A program made the position numbers and the translations under genes. From Balanoglossus misakiensis (lineage: Eukaryota; Hemichordata), in contig CM082592.2 of NCBI GenBank assembly GCA_040954595.2, positions 5,456,001 through 5,520,000 of the forward strand: DNA of 64,000 nt, given 5' to 3'. How positions within the stretch are numbered: position 1 is the stretch's first letter; every line of letters begins with the position of its first letter. The notes under the pieces were generated by a model. The model was given only the letters and a program-made list of their open reading frames with translations. It had not been told where the DNA came from and ran no database searches. Positions 23,201 through 36,247 of this stretch are shown in pieces.

Positions 23201-23809
23201 AACGGGTATGGCACCTGTTTATAAATTCACATAAATGACTGCAATACATGTATTTATAATTTAAAAAATTATCAGATCTTCAGATATACCCACCTTTAAG
23301 TGTGACAGAAAAACGGTTGGCCGGCAGACTTTTATCTTTTGACGTCCTCTAGTTTATTAGAAATTAAAAAAAAAAAAGATTAATTACAGGAAAGAGACAG
23401 TAAACTTTTTGATTTCTTCATTGGGCTTGAAGGTGTTAAATGGGGCATTTTTTGTATATTTACATAAATTGTAAGTGGTAAACTGCTTCTTTGTTTAGCT
23501 GTATGTATTTACATGTAACTGCAGAGACGTTCACCACCAACAAATTGCCCTTGATCACAAAAAGGAGCCGAATCTAGATGTTTTGCAGAGCTTTGGCACA
23601 CTGCGCTCCGGATTTAGGTGGGCAACGATTGGTCAGTCACCTGTGTATGTATATCACCTGTGGACAAGATATAAACAGATAGTAGTAATTTCGTCAATGG
23701 AAGATCTTCTTACCCATGAACCGATACCACAGGGGAACTCGTTTAAGCACAGCGTCCTTAGCTGAGACTGAAATGCTGAAAATGCTTCTACATTATCAGC
23801 TGTAGCCAT
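17280..23809 (-). CDS. LRRC43: Leucine-rich repeat-containing protein 43-like, complete (673 aa)
   Basis: Fifteen coding exons in transcript order: 23809-23714, 23348-23294, 22873-22680, 22556-22446, 22224-22094, 21700-21580, 21350-21233, 21077-21001, 20687-20541, 20360-20189, 19377-19226, 18965-18849, 18716-18498, 18119-18038, 17509-17280. The sum is 2022 nt (673 aa; human LRRC43 is about 656). The N-terminus contains LRTLCLNEFPCGIGSW and later SPWLIDEKFIYKHFKTLRI, which I recognise as LRRC43-type. Leucine-rich repeats occupy residues about 116-275 (LKELALSCNYLETI, LLSLDLSHNDLCDL, LRNLVLLGNPLA). Residues about 470-600 are a Lys/Asp/Glu-rich low-complexity linker (KDKEKGKGKDAKDKDKGKDK) spread over three exons. 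The family is conserved in ciliated animals; a ciliary role is inferred. Name confidence is moderate, gene model confidence high. Confidence 0.82.
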
Positions 23810-24478
23810 GATTCGACAGCATAGGTTATCGTTTTTCCAGCTGAGACATTTGTTATGGTAACGCAGACGCCATTTTTTTTATTCAAATGCATTGTGGGGG
23901 TTTCTTTTGTTTTTATTTTAATAGAGGGCGCCTGCTAACAGCTGGTGGTGGGCGTGTCGACATGGGCGTATCCCCAGACTCAGGGCACCACACCTAAGCG
24001 AAAGGTCGAGGCCAAAGGTGAGTAAAAAGGACCATTTCATGGTATGTGAACTTTTCGCGAAGTTTTAGTGAATCGAATCGGTACGGTCAGTCGACGGTCT
24101 GCAGGTCTGTAGCTCGAAGTTTTGCACAACCAAGGCAAAACCTCGACCTACTTTGCTGCAATAATTGTAGCCCATGGGCCTTTATGAGCCGAGTGCTGCT
24201 AGGTTGATGGTACAATCATTGCAGCAATACTATTGCAAAATGGATTTATCAGTATCAATCAAAAGCAGCTTTTATATCTGAGCACACCCAAAAATATTCA
24301 AAACATGAAATTAACACAGTTATATTTTAACAGCAAAGTGAGACTATATAGCTATTAATATTTCTGTACAATATAGTTTCAGACGTGTATTTACACAAAT
24401 TTCATTTTTTTAGAAACCAGACCTATCCGGTGTGTAACTGTTACCTGTTGGTCAGAATATCTGTAAAAACTGAGAAAG
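23810..24478. promoter_or_regulatory. Divergent promoter region between LRRC43-like and the BAAT/ACOT gene
   Basis: The two start codons are 670 bases apart, head to head. A good donor, AAAG|GTGAGT, at about 24018 and an acceptor, TTTTTTTAG, ending near 24414 suggest a non-coding first exon of the thioesterase gene at roughly 23940-24017, with an intron in its 5' UTR. Shared promoter use is inferred from spacing only. Confidence 0.4.
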
Positions 24479-27400
24479 ATGGCAAAACCAGTGATATCAG
24501 TGACCCCCTGCAGAGCAATGATGGATGAAGTGGTGTCAATCACTGTAACCCACATGACATACAGTCAACCAATCACGTTACTGGTAACGTTTACAGATGA
24601 GAAAAATGTGACGTGGACTTCATATGGTCACTATAGAGCCAATGAAAGCGGGCATGTTCATGGTACGCAAAGAGAGAAAATCAATTCTTGGTCTCTTCAT
24701 CACAGTGAACTCTTCAGGCTGGTGGATTTTTCTAGAATTAAAATGCTGTATGTCAAACTGTCCATGACCACTGAATAGATTGAAAGTGGAGCCACAACTG
24801 AGTCAGCGTTGCTAAAATGTGATTGGCCAAATGAGACTGAGGCCACAACCATCAGCATCGCAAAACCTGATTGGCCAGTTGAAAGTGACTCACTGGCCAG
24901 ACTATTTGTTAAACAATTGCTGATTGGTGAATTAAAAGCGAGCAAAAGCTAAAAATGCAACAAAGAGAGAAGTTGGTTCTTCACACAGCCTATTTTCCCA
25001 ATGAAAGTGATTTGATCCAACGTACGTACATGAAATCAGTTGTACAAAACTGAATTTGCACTTTATCTGATTGTCTAGTATTAGATAAGAATTGTGTTGC
25101 CCCAAAACTAATCCTTTCCAACTTTTCAAACCTTTTAGTTAGAACACAGCCATCGCTTGGAGGCACCTATCGAGGTGTGGAATCCATGGGCCTCTTTTGG
25201 AGTCTTAAGGCTGATGGCGATCACGAACGTCTCCGGTGGAAAGATATCGACAAGCCACTGGTGTTTGATCTGAAGGTCTACCAAGGTTTTCTCCGAGGAG
25301 CTCCCGACTCTGACCCGGTTGCCATGGCTACCATAGAGAGATGGTACGTGGGACCGCACGTGTCATGGTCGTCATTGGAAGCTGGGAGAATAAGAGGAAA
25401 ACTCTTTGTTCCGAATGGTGAGGGTTTTTTTTCATTATCACGAGGTGACGTTTGCTCTAAGTTTGTGTGTTTGTGAATTAGTAGCCAACAGATTATTGGC
25501 ACAAGTAATGGTGGGGGTGGGGGCTTCCAGCCTTGGGAGATATCTTTGCACGGTCAAGGTAACAATGGACTGGTAGTTTTCTGGTCCACTCGATCAAGAG
25601 ATTCACCCTTCATAAAAGTCCTTGTGAAGGCATGTGATACATCAGACCTTCTGGGCATTTCCCAGGGCCAGGACCATATCCAGCAATTATCGACATGTAC
25701 GGAGGCGGTGGCACCTATGATTACAGAGCTGCCCTGTTGGCATCACATGGATACGTCACTCTCTCTTTGTTACACATGATCTTTGAAGACGTGGGTTTCG
25801 AAGGGGCAGAACTGGATTACTATGAGGTAGTACAAATGTATGTTTTTTGTCCCCTTCTTCTGTGGATCGCTTTGTGCATTATCCCTCTCCATTATTGTAA
25901 CTTTCAGTATACTCTATATCTTACTGCCTCTGGGACAGATTCAGAACCTTTCAACTCTTTGTTATATTGAAGTTTGAGATGGTCAGTCTTTTTGAAATTG
26001 ATGAAGAAAACAGGTGTTCACAGTCTTGTTTTTTACCGGTAAAACTCACAACTTGTTTTTGAATTTATTTATTTTTTTGCAGGAAGCCATCGATTATCTA
26101 GCCAGTCATCCAAAAGTGAATGCAGAGTGTATTTCCATGTACGGTATTTCAGGGGGTGCCCTAAAATGTCTGGAGGTTGCTTCAGAAACAACAAGACAGG
26201 TATATAGTAGAATTTCATTAAGAGACACATTGGCAGGAAACGAACCCCAGGAATATTATTTTCAGGAAGAAAATGAAAATCCTGGCAAATTTTCTGTGAT
26301 TTCTTAAAAAATAACAAAATCAATACTGTGAATTATTTTAGACAGATTTTGAATTTCAAGCTATAATTTGCATCTGTGATCTCTGAAAATGCTTGAACTG
26401 ACTGACTCCAAAATCCTACTCAACATATGTAGTTATTTTGTAAAGTTGCTTCTTGGTTTCTTAGTGCACGATCACTGTTTTGCATGGGTACTCAACAAAA
26501 TGAGCAGTCAGTTTTTGTTTTTGTTTTTTCAGATAAAATGCATTGTTTGCATCAACACAGTGTGCTTCAAATACATAAACCTCTTGATCAAGTCTGTTCC
26601 TGTAGTCGTGTAAGTAACCACTGTATCGTTTCCTGCATTTGTTTAAAAATGTTAATTAATCATTTTCCACAGTCAGAATTTGTGCATGAGTCATAACTTA
26701 CTATCCAATAGTGCCTCACAACTGATCTGGAAAAATACATGAAAGTAAATACATTCCGATTTTCTTTTTCTTTTTCTTTTATTGTACAGGGAAGATTTTG
26801 ATCACGACAGAGACTCGGCTGGGAGTTTAAAACTGGCTAAGCTCTATCATGTAAGTGAGGATGACATCGATGAAGGAGCTGTGATGGAGGTAACTAATGT
26901 ATAGCTATGGTGCATTGTTAAAACCCATTCTGGTTATTGACCCTTCCAACATAATACTGAAGTTGTCTGTCATCTTTCAAAAACTTAACCCTCGTATCTT
27001 TTTCCACATTTTTTCTCAAATTTTGATCAAGACCTGCAGACAATGGAATATTATGTCCACTTGGTCTAGAATTAAGGGGAAAAATAGGGAAAAATGTGTG
27101 AAAATGATAAAACATGTTGTATCTAAGTTCTCTCGCTGATGTTGTGTCTTGGTCTACTGGACATACTGGAATTCCCAGTTTTTAACTTACATTTTATATG
27201 TATTTGTTAAGTTGGTCATTACATGCAAAATACAGGTTATTTCTACAAAATAGTGAACAAAAATCAAAAGTTAGACAGCTGTGGTATATTCAAAACAGCC
27301 TTCAAGCAGTTACTTGTCCATGAAATCATTTCTGTGCCAATGGACTTTTATTTACATGGAATACATTTTCTTTTCTGCACAGGTTGACAAAATACAATGT

Positions 27401-28287
27401 CATTGTCTGATAGTTGTTGGGCTGGATGACCAGTTGTACCACGCGCATCATCATGCAGCTATGGTACGTGGATCTAGTACAGATCAGATAAACTACGTTT
27501 TCTTAAAAGAAGTGACGATGTCAGTGATAAATATGACACACGTCAGGGCCATAACCTCCAACCTGTTTAGATTCCAAACAGATATTGTTCCGTGGCAAAA
27601 CTAACACTCTCTTCGACACCTGCAGATTAAAAAGCTGATGAAAGAAGCCGGCAAAGATCACCTGTGTCAAGTCCTGGAGTATCCCAAAGCTGGTCATCTG
27701 CTGGAGCCCCCATACACGCCACATCATTACTCATCACTGATATCGGTCCCATCACACAGCACTGCGGGTATCCTTGAGAACAGTAAGCTATCAAGATCCT
27801 TTCAATTTACATTAATCTTCAAGGAATGAAATTGCTAACTTTTGAAATAATTTTTTTTCATAGGCTATTTATTCTTCTGTGTGAGAAGTTCTCATGGCTC
27901 AATTTACAATCCATACATGGACATTATACATGAACACTACATCATTTAAATTTTTGGTCAGTATACCAAAAATTATATGTTTACTATTTGACTGTAACAT
28001 TAATTGGTTATATTTGTTAAAAGTGGTGGAGCACCAACACACAACGGAATCTTTGAAGTCTGCCACGGAAAGATTTTTAACAAAAAACTTTATTTCATGC
28101 ACCTGTGGCATTTATCTTTATTCCAGCAATCTACCCGAAGATGTTGTGGGGTGGCGATGCAGTCTATCACGCGAAAGCACAGGAGGCGGCTTGGAAGTCC
28201 ATCCTCCGTTTCCTGGGTACCCACTTGCGTCCGGCGCCTCGTCTTCTAAACGCCAGTGAGGAAAGGACACCTTCTGCCAAGCTCTGA
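24479..28287 (+). CDS. BAAT / acyl-CoA thioesterase family protein, probably peroxisomal (433 aa)
   Basis: Alpha/beta-hydrolase that cleaves acyl-CoA thioesters or transfers the acyl group to an amino acid. Exons: 24479-24662, 25139-25417, 25666-25826, 26083-26199, 26533-26609, 26790-26889, 27383-27463, 27626-27767, 28127-28287 (1302 nt; human BAAT 418 aa, ACOT1 421). An N-terminal Ig-like acyl-CoA hydrolase domain (VTFTDEKNVTWTSYGHYRAN) leads into SLGGTYRGVESMGLFWSL, the family junction. Putative triad: Ser231 in GISGGA, Asp near 322 in VVGLDDQ, His357 in AGHLLEPPYTP. BAAT proper has Cys at the nucleophile, so Ser points to thioesterase activity. The protein ends AKL, a PTS1-type peroxisome signal. 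It has far more introns than mammalian ACOT genes. No frame damage seen. Whether it is closer to BAAT or ACOT is not settled. Confidence 0.88.
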
Positions 28288-29656
28288 TTTTGAGTAATTC
28301 ATGGAACAAGGGTGTGGAGGAGTGTTTGCAGTAAGGTGGATGGTTCCAGACTGGTAGCTCGGCAGGGATGTTTTGTTTTTTATCAATACAGGTACTGTGC
28401 CTTTTTACAGGAAGTTTCTGACAATCATCAGGTTTTTTAATGCACCTCAACACTTTTGATAGGAGTAAGAAATATTACAAACGTGTAACAATTGCAAAAA
28501 CTAACATGCAATACCAAAACTGTATCACCTACCTTACCCAATTGCACTCAACAGACGCACTTCAGTATTTTTATCACACACATTTTATTGCGATAGTTGA
28601 AAACGCATCTGTAAATTATACATCATATTTACAACACTCAGTTTATTGGTAAACATCTCTTTGTAAAAATAGATCTATATTTCATGGACGTACATGTATC
28701 ATATTCCAATACGGGTATTTGAGTGTTATCTTGTGGATGTACCATTGAATTGTAAATTCCTTACATTTCAACATGTAAGACTGTTTGGTCGTTATTGCTA
28801 CACATCCATTCAGGAGAGCTGTTGCATTTTTGGCATTGAAGAAAAAAGTTTTATTTTTCAAATTAAAGGTAGTATGCTCCTCGAAAATCAAAGTCTTAAA
28901 ACTTATTCTCATATTTTGCGCAAGCAATTTCAGATTAGTCCCTCTTAATAATTGAGAATAAAAAAGTGCAGGTCACTGTGCAAAATTGTGAAGTCTCAAA
29001 TTTGAAATTCAAAATGGCTGCCGATCTCTTTGTTAACTATATGGAGAAAGATTAAAGTACTCACATTTATGAAAATGATGTTATTACCCTGAACGAGTAT
29101 TTAATTATTTGCCTGGCAGCAAATCAATCTCATTATTCTGGTGGGTAGGTAATTACAAAAGCAATTGTATTTCTTCCTCCCAAAGGTATTTCAGTGAAAT
29201 AATGAACTGGTCGACAGTGTACTTCATTTAAAAACAAAATTTGCATTTTGATGTTGCCATGTTGAAATCACTCTCACTCAAACAATACTACCAGTAAATG
29301 CAGTAAAAAACCTATTGTTGCAAAAAAAAACATCAGCAAAAATTGACCTAAAAAGCAAAATTAAATCAAGTACAATAGAAATTCATATGGAGTGCAAGAA
29401 AAAACACATTTACAATCACTTGTCAACAAAAGTAATCTGTGCAGCAAATCTACAGGAGATCCAAACACTACATGTACCAAAGCACCCAACTTCACACTTT
29501 TTGTGATTTGCAGTTCATCTAGATCTCAGTTTGTAGTGTAGCTAATCTCGTGTTCATTGCCTAATGCTTATTTCATCGTGAAATCAGTCCTATTCAACTT
29601 AAACGCTCGCCTGATTACGCGGCAAGCAGAAGACCCTGTACGCGGGGAACGGGAGA
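28288..29656. other. Convergent 3' regions of the BAAT/ACOT and SEC14-like genes
   Basis: AT-rich and non-coding. AATAAA at 28957-28962 could end the plus-strand thioesterase transcript, about 670 bases past its stop. I see no exon, RNA gene or long repeat. Confidence 0.4.
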
Positions 29657-32600
29657 TTACAACTGCGTGATCTCTTCCTCCTCGATGTCATCGGGTTCAA
29701 TGACCTCGACGTAGTAGTGCAGGGTCTTGTTCTTCGTCCAGGAGTGGCTGTTGTCAAATCTCAGGATGTCTAGATATCAATCGAAAGGTTTCAAATATTA
29801 CACACTAATTATTTTCCCTGGTGATGGAGGGGGGCAGGGTTCACGCCTTCAAAAAGTTGGGCCGTTCTTTCATCTGAAAATTTGCAGGAAGGAAAAATAT
29901 ACGTGTTTTACACCAGTACCACAAAGTGTATAAACCAACTCACATGTGCCCGGTTCGTCGCAGGTGAAACTGCCATCTTCGTAGACCATGTGGCTGTTGT
30001 GTTTCTCTAAGACTTGCACAGTCTTCATGGCCTTGGTGCCGGTCTGCAGCAATACCTGAAGGCCAATGTCGCCCTCGTCAGTCTTGAACACGTATCTGAC
30101 GAATGAAAGAATGCAATACTTGTATATTCATATCAGCAGATCTCATTTGCGTGCAATAATATGATTGGTTGGTCAGTTTTTGGCATGAAAAGTGATCAAA
30201 TATGAACAGACTGACATGATTTTTGAGTATTGATTCAATTTTGTGGAGTCAAACATCAAGCCACATGAGCATGTGGTGAAGGGATCAAATTGATAGAACA
30301 AACCAGGATTTCAAATAATTTCTCCTGAAAACATAAACAGGGGGGCAGACCCCTGTTTACAGACACTCCCGATGGAACGCCAGTACCAATGTTATAATTA
30401 GAACAAAAAATTTACGTTTTGACACTTACCAAGACAAAACAACAAGACAAGACAAGAAACCTTCTCTCTTACCTGATGGCACTGCCGGGTATGGTCACTT
30501 CGTTCGTCAAATCCAGCTTCTTCTTGACAGTCTCAATTTTCAAGCTGGCGTCCTCCGGTATGATTGGCTCTTGGTTGTAGTACGACTCTGGAATGATGCC
30601 ACCTGGTCTGACCTATCAGGAAGCGAGGTAAGATTTGAATATGCAATTCATAAATCTGTATGAATTATCATGTCCAATATGATTGAAAAAAACTCCATTT
30701 TTGTGCAAAAGTTTCCATCCTGGAAAAAATATGCATGCAAACCCTCATGAAAAATGTAATACAAAACGGCAAAAAAGAAACTGCAACTTACTTTACTCGG
30801 GCATTTGGGATCACCATCTGGGTCGGTCATGGTTCCACCCCAATGAACTGGTAAACTCTCTGGTGGAATGTACTTCAGCAGAGTTTCTTTGAAATTACCT
30901 GAAAGCCAAGTGAAATACGGCAATGTTGTGATTGTGATTGACAACTGTTGAAATCAAAATCTAAAATTCATGAGTACATGAATATTTATGAATGCATTAA
31001 ATGTAGTGAAAATCAATCTGCATCTTTCACACCCAGGGCCATCCAAAACTTACGTCCAAGAACGTGAATCTTCTTGCGTGTCCGCTCGTCCAGGAATGGC
31101 TTAATGAGCGCGAAGATTGCCGGGAAGATCCTAGGAGCCCGAACGATGAAGACAGCAGCCAGCGTCTCTGGGAAGTTGTCTTGGAACAGCGTGACAAACT
31201 ATGAGAAAAAAAACCCAGGTACATGTACGTAAGAATCGTCATTTTTAAAGACAAATCGAAAATAGGTCTTATTTCGATACTCACATTTTGTTTGACGAGT
31301 CCAAAGATTGGTGGCACCTTACCTTATTGTAGAGATCGATGCCCGGTTTCCAGAGATGCTTAGTGCCGAGTCCGTCCAAGTCGATAATCATCACCATGCC
31401 TTCCACACGGCGATTATACTGAAGTGAGAAAATGACCATAATGCATGATTGTGTGATATAGTTCCTTGAATTGTAATATGCTTCTTCTTCATGTTCACGA
31501 CCGTCCTAAACTGAAAGGTTTGTCTCTATTTGAGGGTGTGACCCGAAGGCAGATCACGGAGAGCGCCCCCAAACAATCTTTTCAGAAAAAAAAACACCTA
31601 AAATCATTGTGCAAGAGTCATAATGTGCAGGGATTGTGGCTTTATCACAACCAACTGTGCTCCTTGATAAGCAAGGGGCCACTATGAGACCACAAACAAT
31701 GAACGATACATCAATTTAAAAAAAAATCTCTGGCCAATGTCCAGTGTAGAGCCAAACACGCCTGATCATGTATCACTGACCGATCAGACAAGCGGCAGTT
31801 GCTGTGTGAAACTATGAGAGTTAATTATAGGGTAGAAATCTTTGCAAATGAGTGAATAGAAATCTCTGCAAATATCAGAAAATATATAGCCTGGGAGATC
31901 TGACCTTTTGGCTCATTTCTGGGCAGACCACTGTCCACAGATACTCGATGTCCCGAATACGGCTGGCGATAATATCCTTGCTCCTCACAGATCTCAGTAA
32001 ACCTGCGAATATTTGGGAGAGAAGCCTTGAAAATTAATGGAATTGAGCTGAAATGGATCCATTACAGTTCAAAGGGACATGAATGAGAGACTTCTGTGAT
32101 CTTGCATTTTGAAATTCGGTATTTACTAATTCTACTGGTAGCCTAACATCTGTCGCCTTATTTCTGGATTTAATGAATATGTGTTCTGCAATTTGAACGA
32201 TAACAGACTGTTTCTAAAAACAACCACAAAGTTCTGAACAGGACCGTGTTAAATTTAATAAACACCCTGTTAGGATTTACACACTGTAATTTGTGTACAT
32301 AGACAAAGGCATATGGCTCATCCAGTCAAAATAGCATCAAGGACACTGGTGCTCCCATTTGGTCGGATCAGGTACATTCAAGTGTGACATCTGCTTCATC
32401 CATTTCCAATACACACCTGATTATACATAAAACCAAACCTGCTCCTTTAATGTGTATAGGGGATTATTTTTTACCTTTAGGATCTACAGTTCCAATGGTA
32501 TCAATCCAGACTGGACGACCTTCCCTGTCTTCTCCCACCATTCCACCGGGATAATATTTGTCCATCACCTGTACAAAGACAAAAGGGCGATGATGGAGTC

Positions 32601-35600
32601 ACTATGTCAGCCCGACTGGAAAGTTGGAAGTACTGTCTTCAGTGTACGTGTAAGTCCAAGTATAAGCCCCCAATTAACCACATCCTCTGGTGATCAAAGA
32701 TAACCAACTTACCTCAGGGTTCTTGAAATCCTGGACAATCGTGTCCCAGCCATTCTTTTTTCTTGCTTCTATATGCTGAATACGGAAAAAATATATTGGG
32801 AAATGTTGTCAGAAGATAGCTTGGGTGCATTTCAAAGTTATTCTGCAGCACTGTCACTCGACTTTTTGGGGCTGAAGGCATCACTAATAAATTTGCCTGT
32901 TGAGGTCATTCCAATTCACAGTTGGTATGCAACGTCGGTTGCAGTATCATTTATGGAGTGCTGGGCAAGACTTACAGGTAATTTGCAGACTTATCCTTAT
33001 CAAGAATAAATACAATATTTCTGCTGCTAGTTTTCCTCTCAGTAAGCTATCTAAAGCAAGTTTCCAAATGAAAATATCACGAGGAGTCTACTTACATTGC
33101 GCAGCATTGTCTCGGCCTTACCAATGTCATAACCTCTGGCTAAAAATGGAGAGATATACACAGAGAGACAGATCACTACATACATTTTGAACCAGGTGAG
33201 AACAGAGAAACATGCAAATCTGACATGGTCTGATTTACATGCAGTTGAGCTGATTGGAAGGTTTATACATAGACATAATCTTACCTCTAAGCCATCTTGT
33301 GAGAAAATGGTCGTCATGTTCTGGTTTGGTACACACATCCTTCACCTTTTCTCTGAACTGAAATCAGAAAGACAGTACAAAACAAAAGTTATTACCCTCT
33401 GCGATCTGCAAAATTCAGGAGTGAAAATGGTGACCACAGTTTTACCTGTAGTCAATTTCACCATGGTGATCCATGGGAAAAAATTGTGTCTAAGGGCCCT
33501 GGGTGGGAAAATTGATGTCAATTTAAATTAATTCAATTTTATTAATAACTACATATATTTACTTATATATTCATTGATTACACTACCAGTGCTTTACCAC
33601 AAACTACATACATTAATTTTTAAAAGTCAGTTTAAATTTAACAGATGTGAAATAAGGGGGTATGTAGGGCACATTATTTTAAATATCACTAATTTGTTTC
33701 AATCAACAGGAGTATAAAATGTAGAGAGACTGTTACCCCCTCCCAACACTAGGTTATTACACAGTATCTCCTGCAGTCATTGCCTGGTTACAGGCCTCCA
33801 GTATGGCATATGCTATTAACACACTTCCTGGACGAAAATTTATAATATCATATCTCCGGATACCATATAGCCATATCAATAATATTTTCCCCGATCGTGA
33901 TGTATTTATGTCAACAATAAATGTCACTCATCCCCTTGATGCTATTGAATGCACCAGTTCTCCACAAAATTATTTGACCACAAATTTGTCACCCGGCAGT
34001 GTCAGAACACACTGCGAATATCGCAGGGGGTGGCGGCCTCAATGGCAAACAGAATTTTTAATTCTCGCGACAGCCGTGTTTAGAAGCACTGCTGCCCTGC
34101 CAAATCTAAATCATGCATAAAACGCGACCCCAAAGTTTGTTGCCCTGTTAGGCAGCTCTGCGGCTTAAATCTGCTCCTTGGACAGTGATGTTTGGAACTG
34201 AGAGGTCGGAGATAAAGCCTGTATGTTATCTCCTGTAGCTGGCATCAATGAGATCAAAAAGCTAACACCGGCGAGATAAAAATAGGCCCTGTGAATGGGT
34301 TGTTAGTGCCCAGTGCAAGGACTAACATTGATCAATTATATCATGCGACCACCTTTGGAATGACCCGGACAAGTCTGGAATATCCCAGGGTGTGGCAAGT
34401 TAGAACTGGAAAATAAATCGATGGCAAGGTAAAGAAAAAAAAATGTTTTTGGTCACTGAATGCATCACTTGGTACAGCTCACATCACATTTTTTTAGGTA
34501 TATATGAAATCACATTTTTTGAGATATTTATGAAAACAAGATGGTTTCTTCTTTGTTTCCTCACACACATCAAGATATCAAAAAATTTAAAGGTTTGGAA
34601 AACTATCATCTTTCGGAAAATTTGACCTATGCACGCCTGCGATTGTATGTCCCCTGTGATGACCTGTGCCCTAGCTGATGCTTGGATGTTTGTACCAAAC
34701 TGGTTCACAGCAGACAAAGCTGAGGTGCCACGATCAAGAGATAACTCTGCATCATTTACAATTCATTGATCAACTGTATCATCAGAGAGCAACACTGAAT
34801 GACCTTGTCAGACATCTCCCTGCGCATCTCCCTGGCACCTCAGGAATTGGACCAGAAAAATGCCAGACCAGAAAAGTGACCTGCATCTGACAGTCTGTTA
34901 ATATCACCATTCCCCTTAGGCTCTCCACCCCCCCCCCCCCACATCACTGAATTCTTTCTGTTGGGAAATGTTGCTTCTTATTATACTTTTGCAAATTAAA
35001 AAACAACGTGGAATGCAAGGTGTGACATTTTTTATCGCGATAGTGCAATTATGTACTGGCTAGATAATAAGAAGCAACTGTTAGCCTAGATGCAATCCCC
35101 ACATGCATGTACATATATCACATTTAAATACATTGAATGTATAGTTACATTTGCTATGTACGTAGTTTAAAGGTACAAGACACCCACAATTTACATATGT
35201 CCATATATGGTGGCGCTATTTTATTTCGCGTGTGCCACCCACTGAAAATCTACGATTAGCTAAATCTCAATTTACCATAGTAACACTAGCTAAATTTCCA
35301 TAGGTGACAGATAATACCTTTAATTTAATAGACTTAATTGTCTCTTTAAATTGTTACAAAAATGATAAAGAGGTCACAAAACTATTTAAAATTCTGCAGG
35401 CGTTACTTGAACCCCGCCCCTCGACAACCACACCACTTTAATTTACACATTTTTTTCAAAATAGGATGAATTATATAATTTATTAGAATAGATAGTTTAA
35501 GAAAATTCACGCACTCATTATAAATGCACGGGAAACACCTGTAATTTCGCTCTTTCTGAGGAGGGGACACTTTATGAGATGACTGCAGACCAGAAAATCT

Positions 35601-35741
35601 ATATATCGCGCTTCTCGATGGGAGTGGTATATTCAGGATCCCAAGACACACTGCATTGCTCAGTGTAGTAGTGGGGGATGCACTTACCTCCTTCAACTTT
35701 TCTTCCTGTTTGGGACTCAGATCGCCCATGAACCCGCTCAT
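29657..35741 (-). CDS. SEC14L2: SEC14-like protein (SEC14L2 type): CRAL-TRIO lipid transfer plus GOLD domain, complete (392 aa)
   Basis: Cytosolic lipid-transfer protein; the human SEC14L2 relatives bind tocopherol, squalene and phosphoinositides. Twelve exons in transcript order: 35741-35688, 33357-33285, 33139-33096, 32775-32713, 32568-32475, 32002-31905, 31418-31323, 31198-31054, 30898-30792, 30612-30473, 30095-29944, 29769-29657 (1179 nt; human 403 aa). The start [19 protein letters not shown] matches the family N-terminus, so I prefer it over an in-frame ATG further upstream. CRAL-TRIO-N covers about 1-60 ([20 protein letters not shown]). SEC14 covers about 79-250 ([45 protein letters not shown]). 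GOLD covers about 259-386 ([29 protein letters not shown]). The 2.3 kb first intron is the longest in the gene. Exact paralogue (SEC14L2/3/4) cannot be fixed. Confidence 0.92.
35175..35310 (+). repeat. Dispersed repeat, copy 1 (SEC14-like intron 1)
   Basis: Contains CGTGTGCCACCCACTGAAAA, then CTCAATTTACCATAGTAAC and GCTAAATTTCCAT. The same series occurs inverted at 41695-41875, so this is an interspersed, non-coding family. Confidence 0.6.
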
Positions 35742-36247
35742 CGTTGTTTCGATAGGAGGCTTGTTTGACCGTGAAGTGAGGAACAGAATCAACTACACGC
35801 GATCAGCAACGGCGACTGTTACCGGACTGGCAGTTCTCGGGTCACTGATTTCGGTACTTCGGTCGGCGATTCGCTGTAAGAGATAACCGCGAGTTGCAAA
35901 GTTCGCGTTGTTCAGAGGGGAAATGTCAGCATCATCATGACCGAGCGAGTGTCTCGAGATATCACGCGATGAGGCTGATGAATCGCGTTTCGTTCAGTTA
36001 TTATAACCAGGCCGTGATACACGCGACAGTAAAAGTTCAATATTTAACTTCGGCAGCGGAGCACCAGTAGTGCCAAAGTCCGGTAACCACAGTTAATTAG
36101 GAAGCGTTGCTCATCTCCTGGTAACAGATACCAACATGACATCCATGTAAATATGTGCGCCCTCACAGCTGATCGACGCGCGCGACATTCCCGCCGCTGG
36201 CTGCGCTGTAGCGACCCGCGCGCTCTGACCTCTGACCCCAACTCGTA
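35742..36247. promoter_or_regulatory. Divergent promoter region between SEC14-like and ACADS
   Basis: The two start codons lie head to head, 506 bases apart. The interval is richer in GC and CpG than its surroundings (for example GATCGACGCGCGCGACATTC near 36170), as expected of a housekeeping promoter. No TATA box placed for either gene. Bidirectional use is inferred. Confidence 0.45.
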
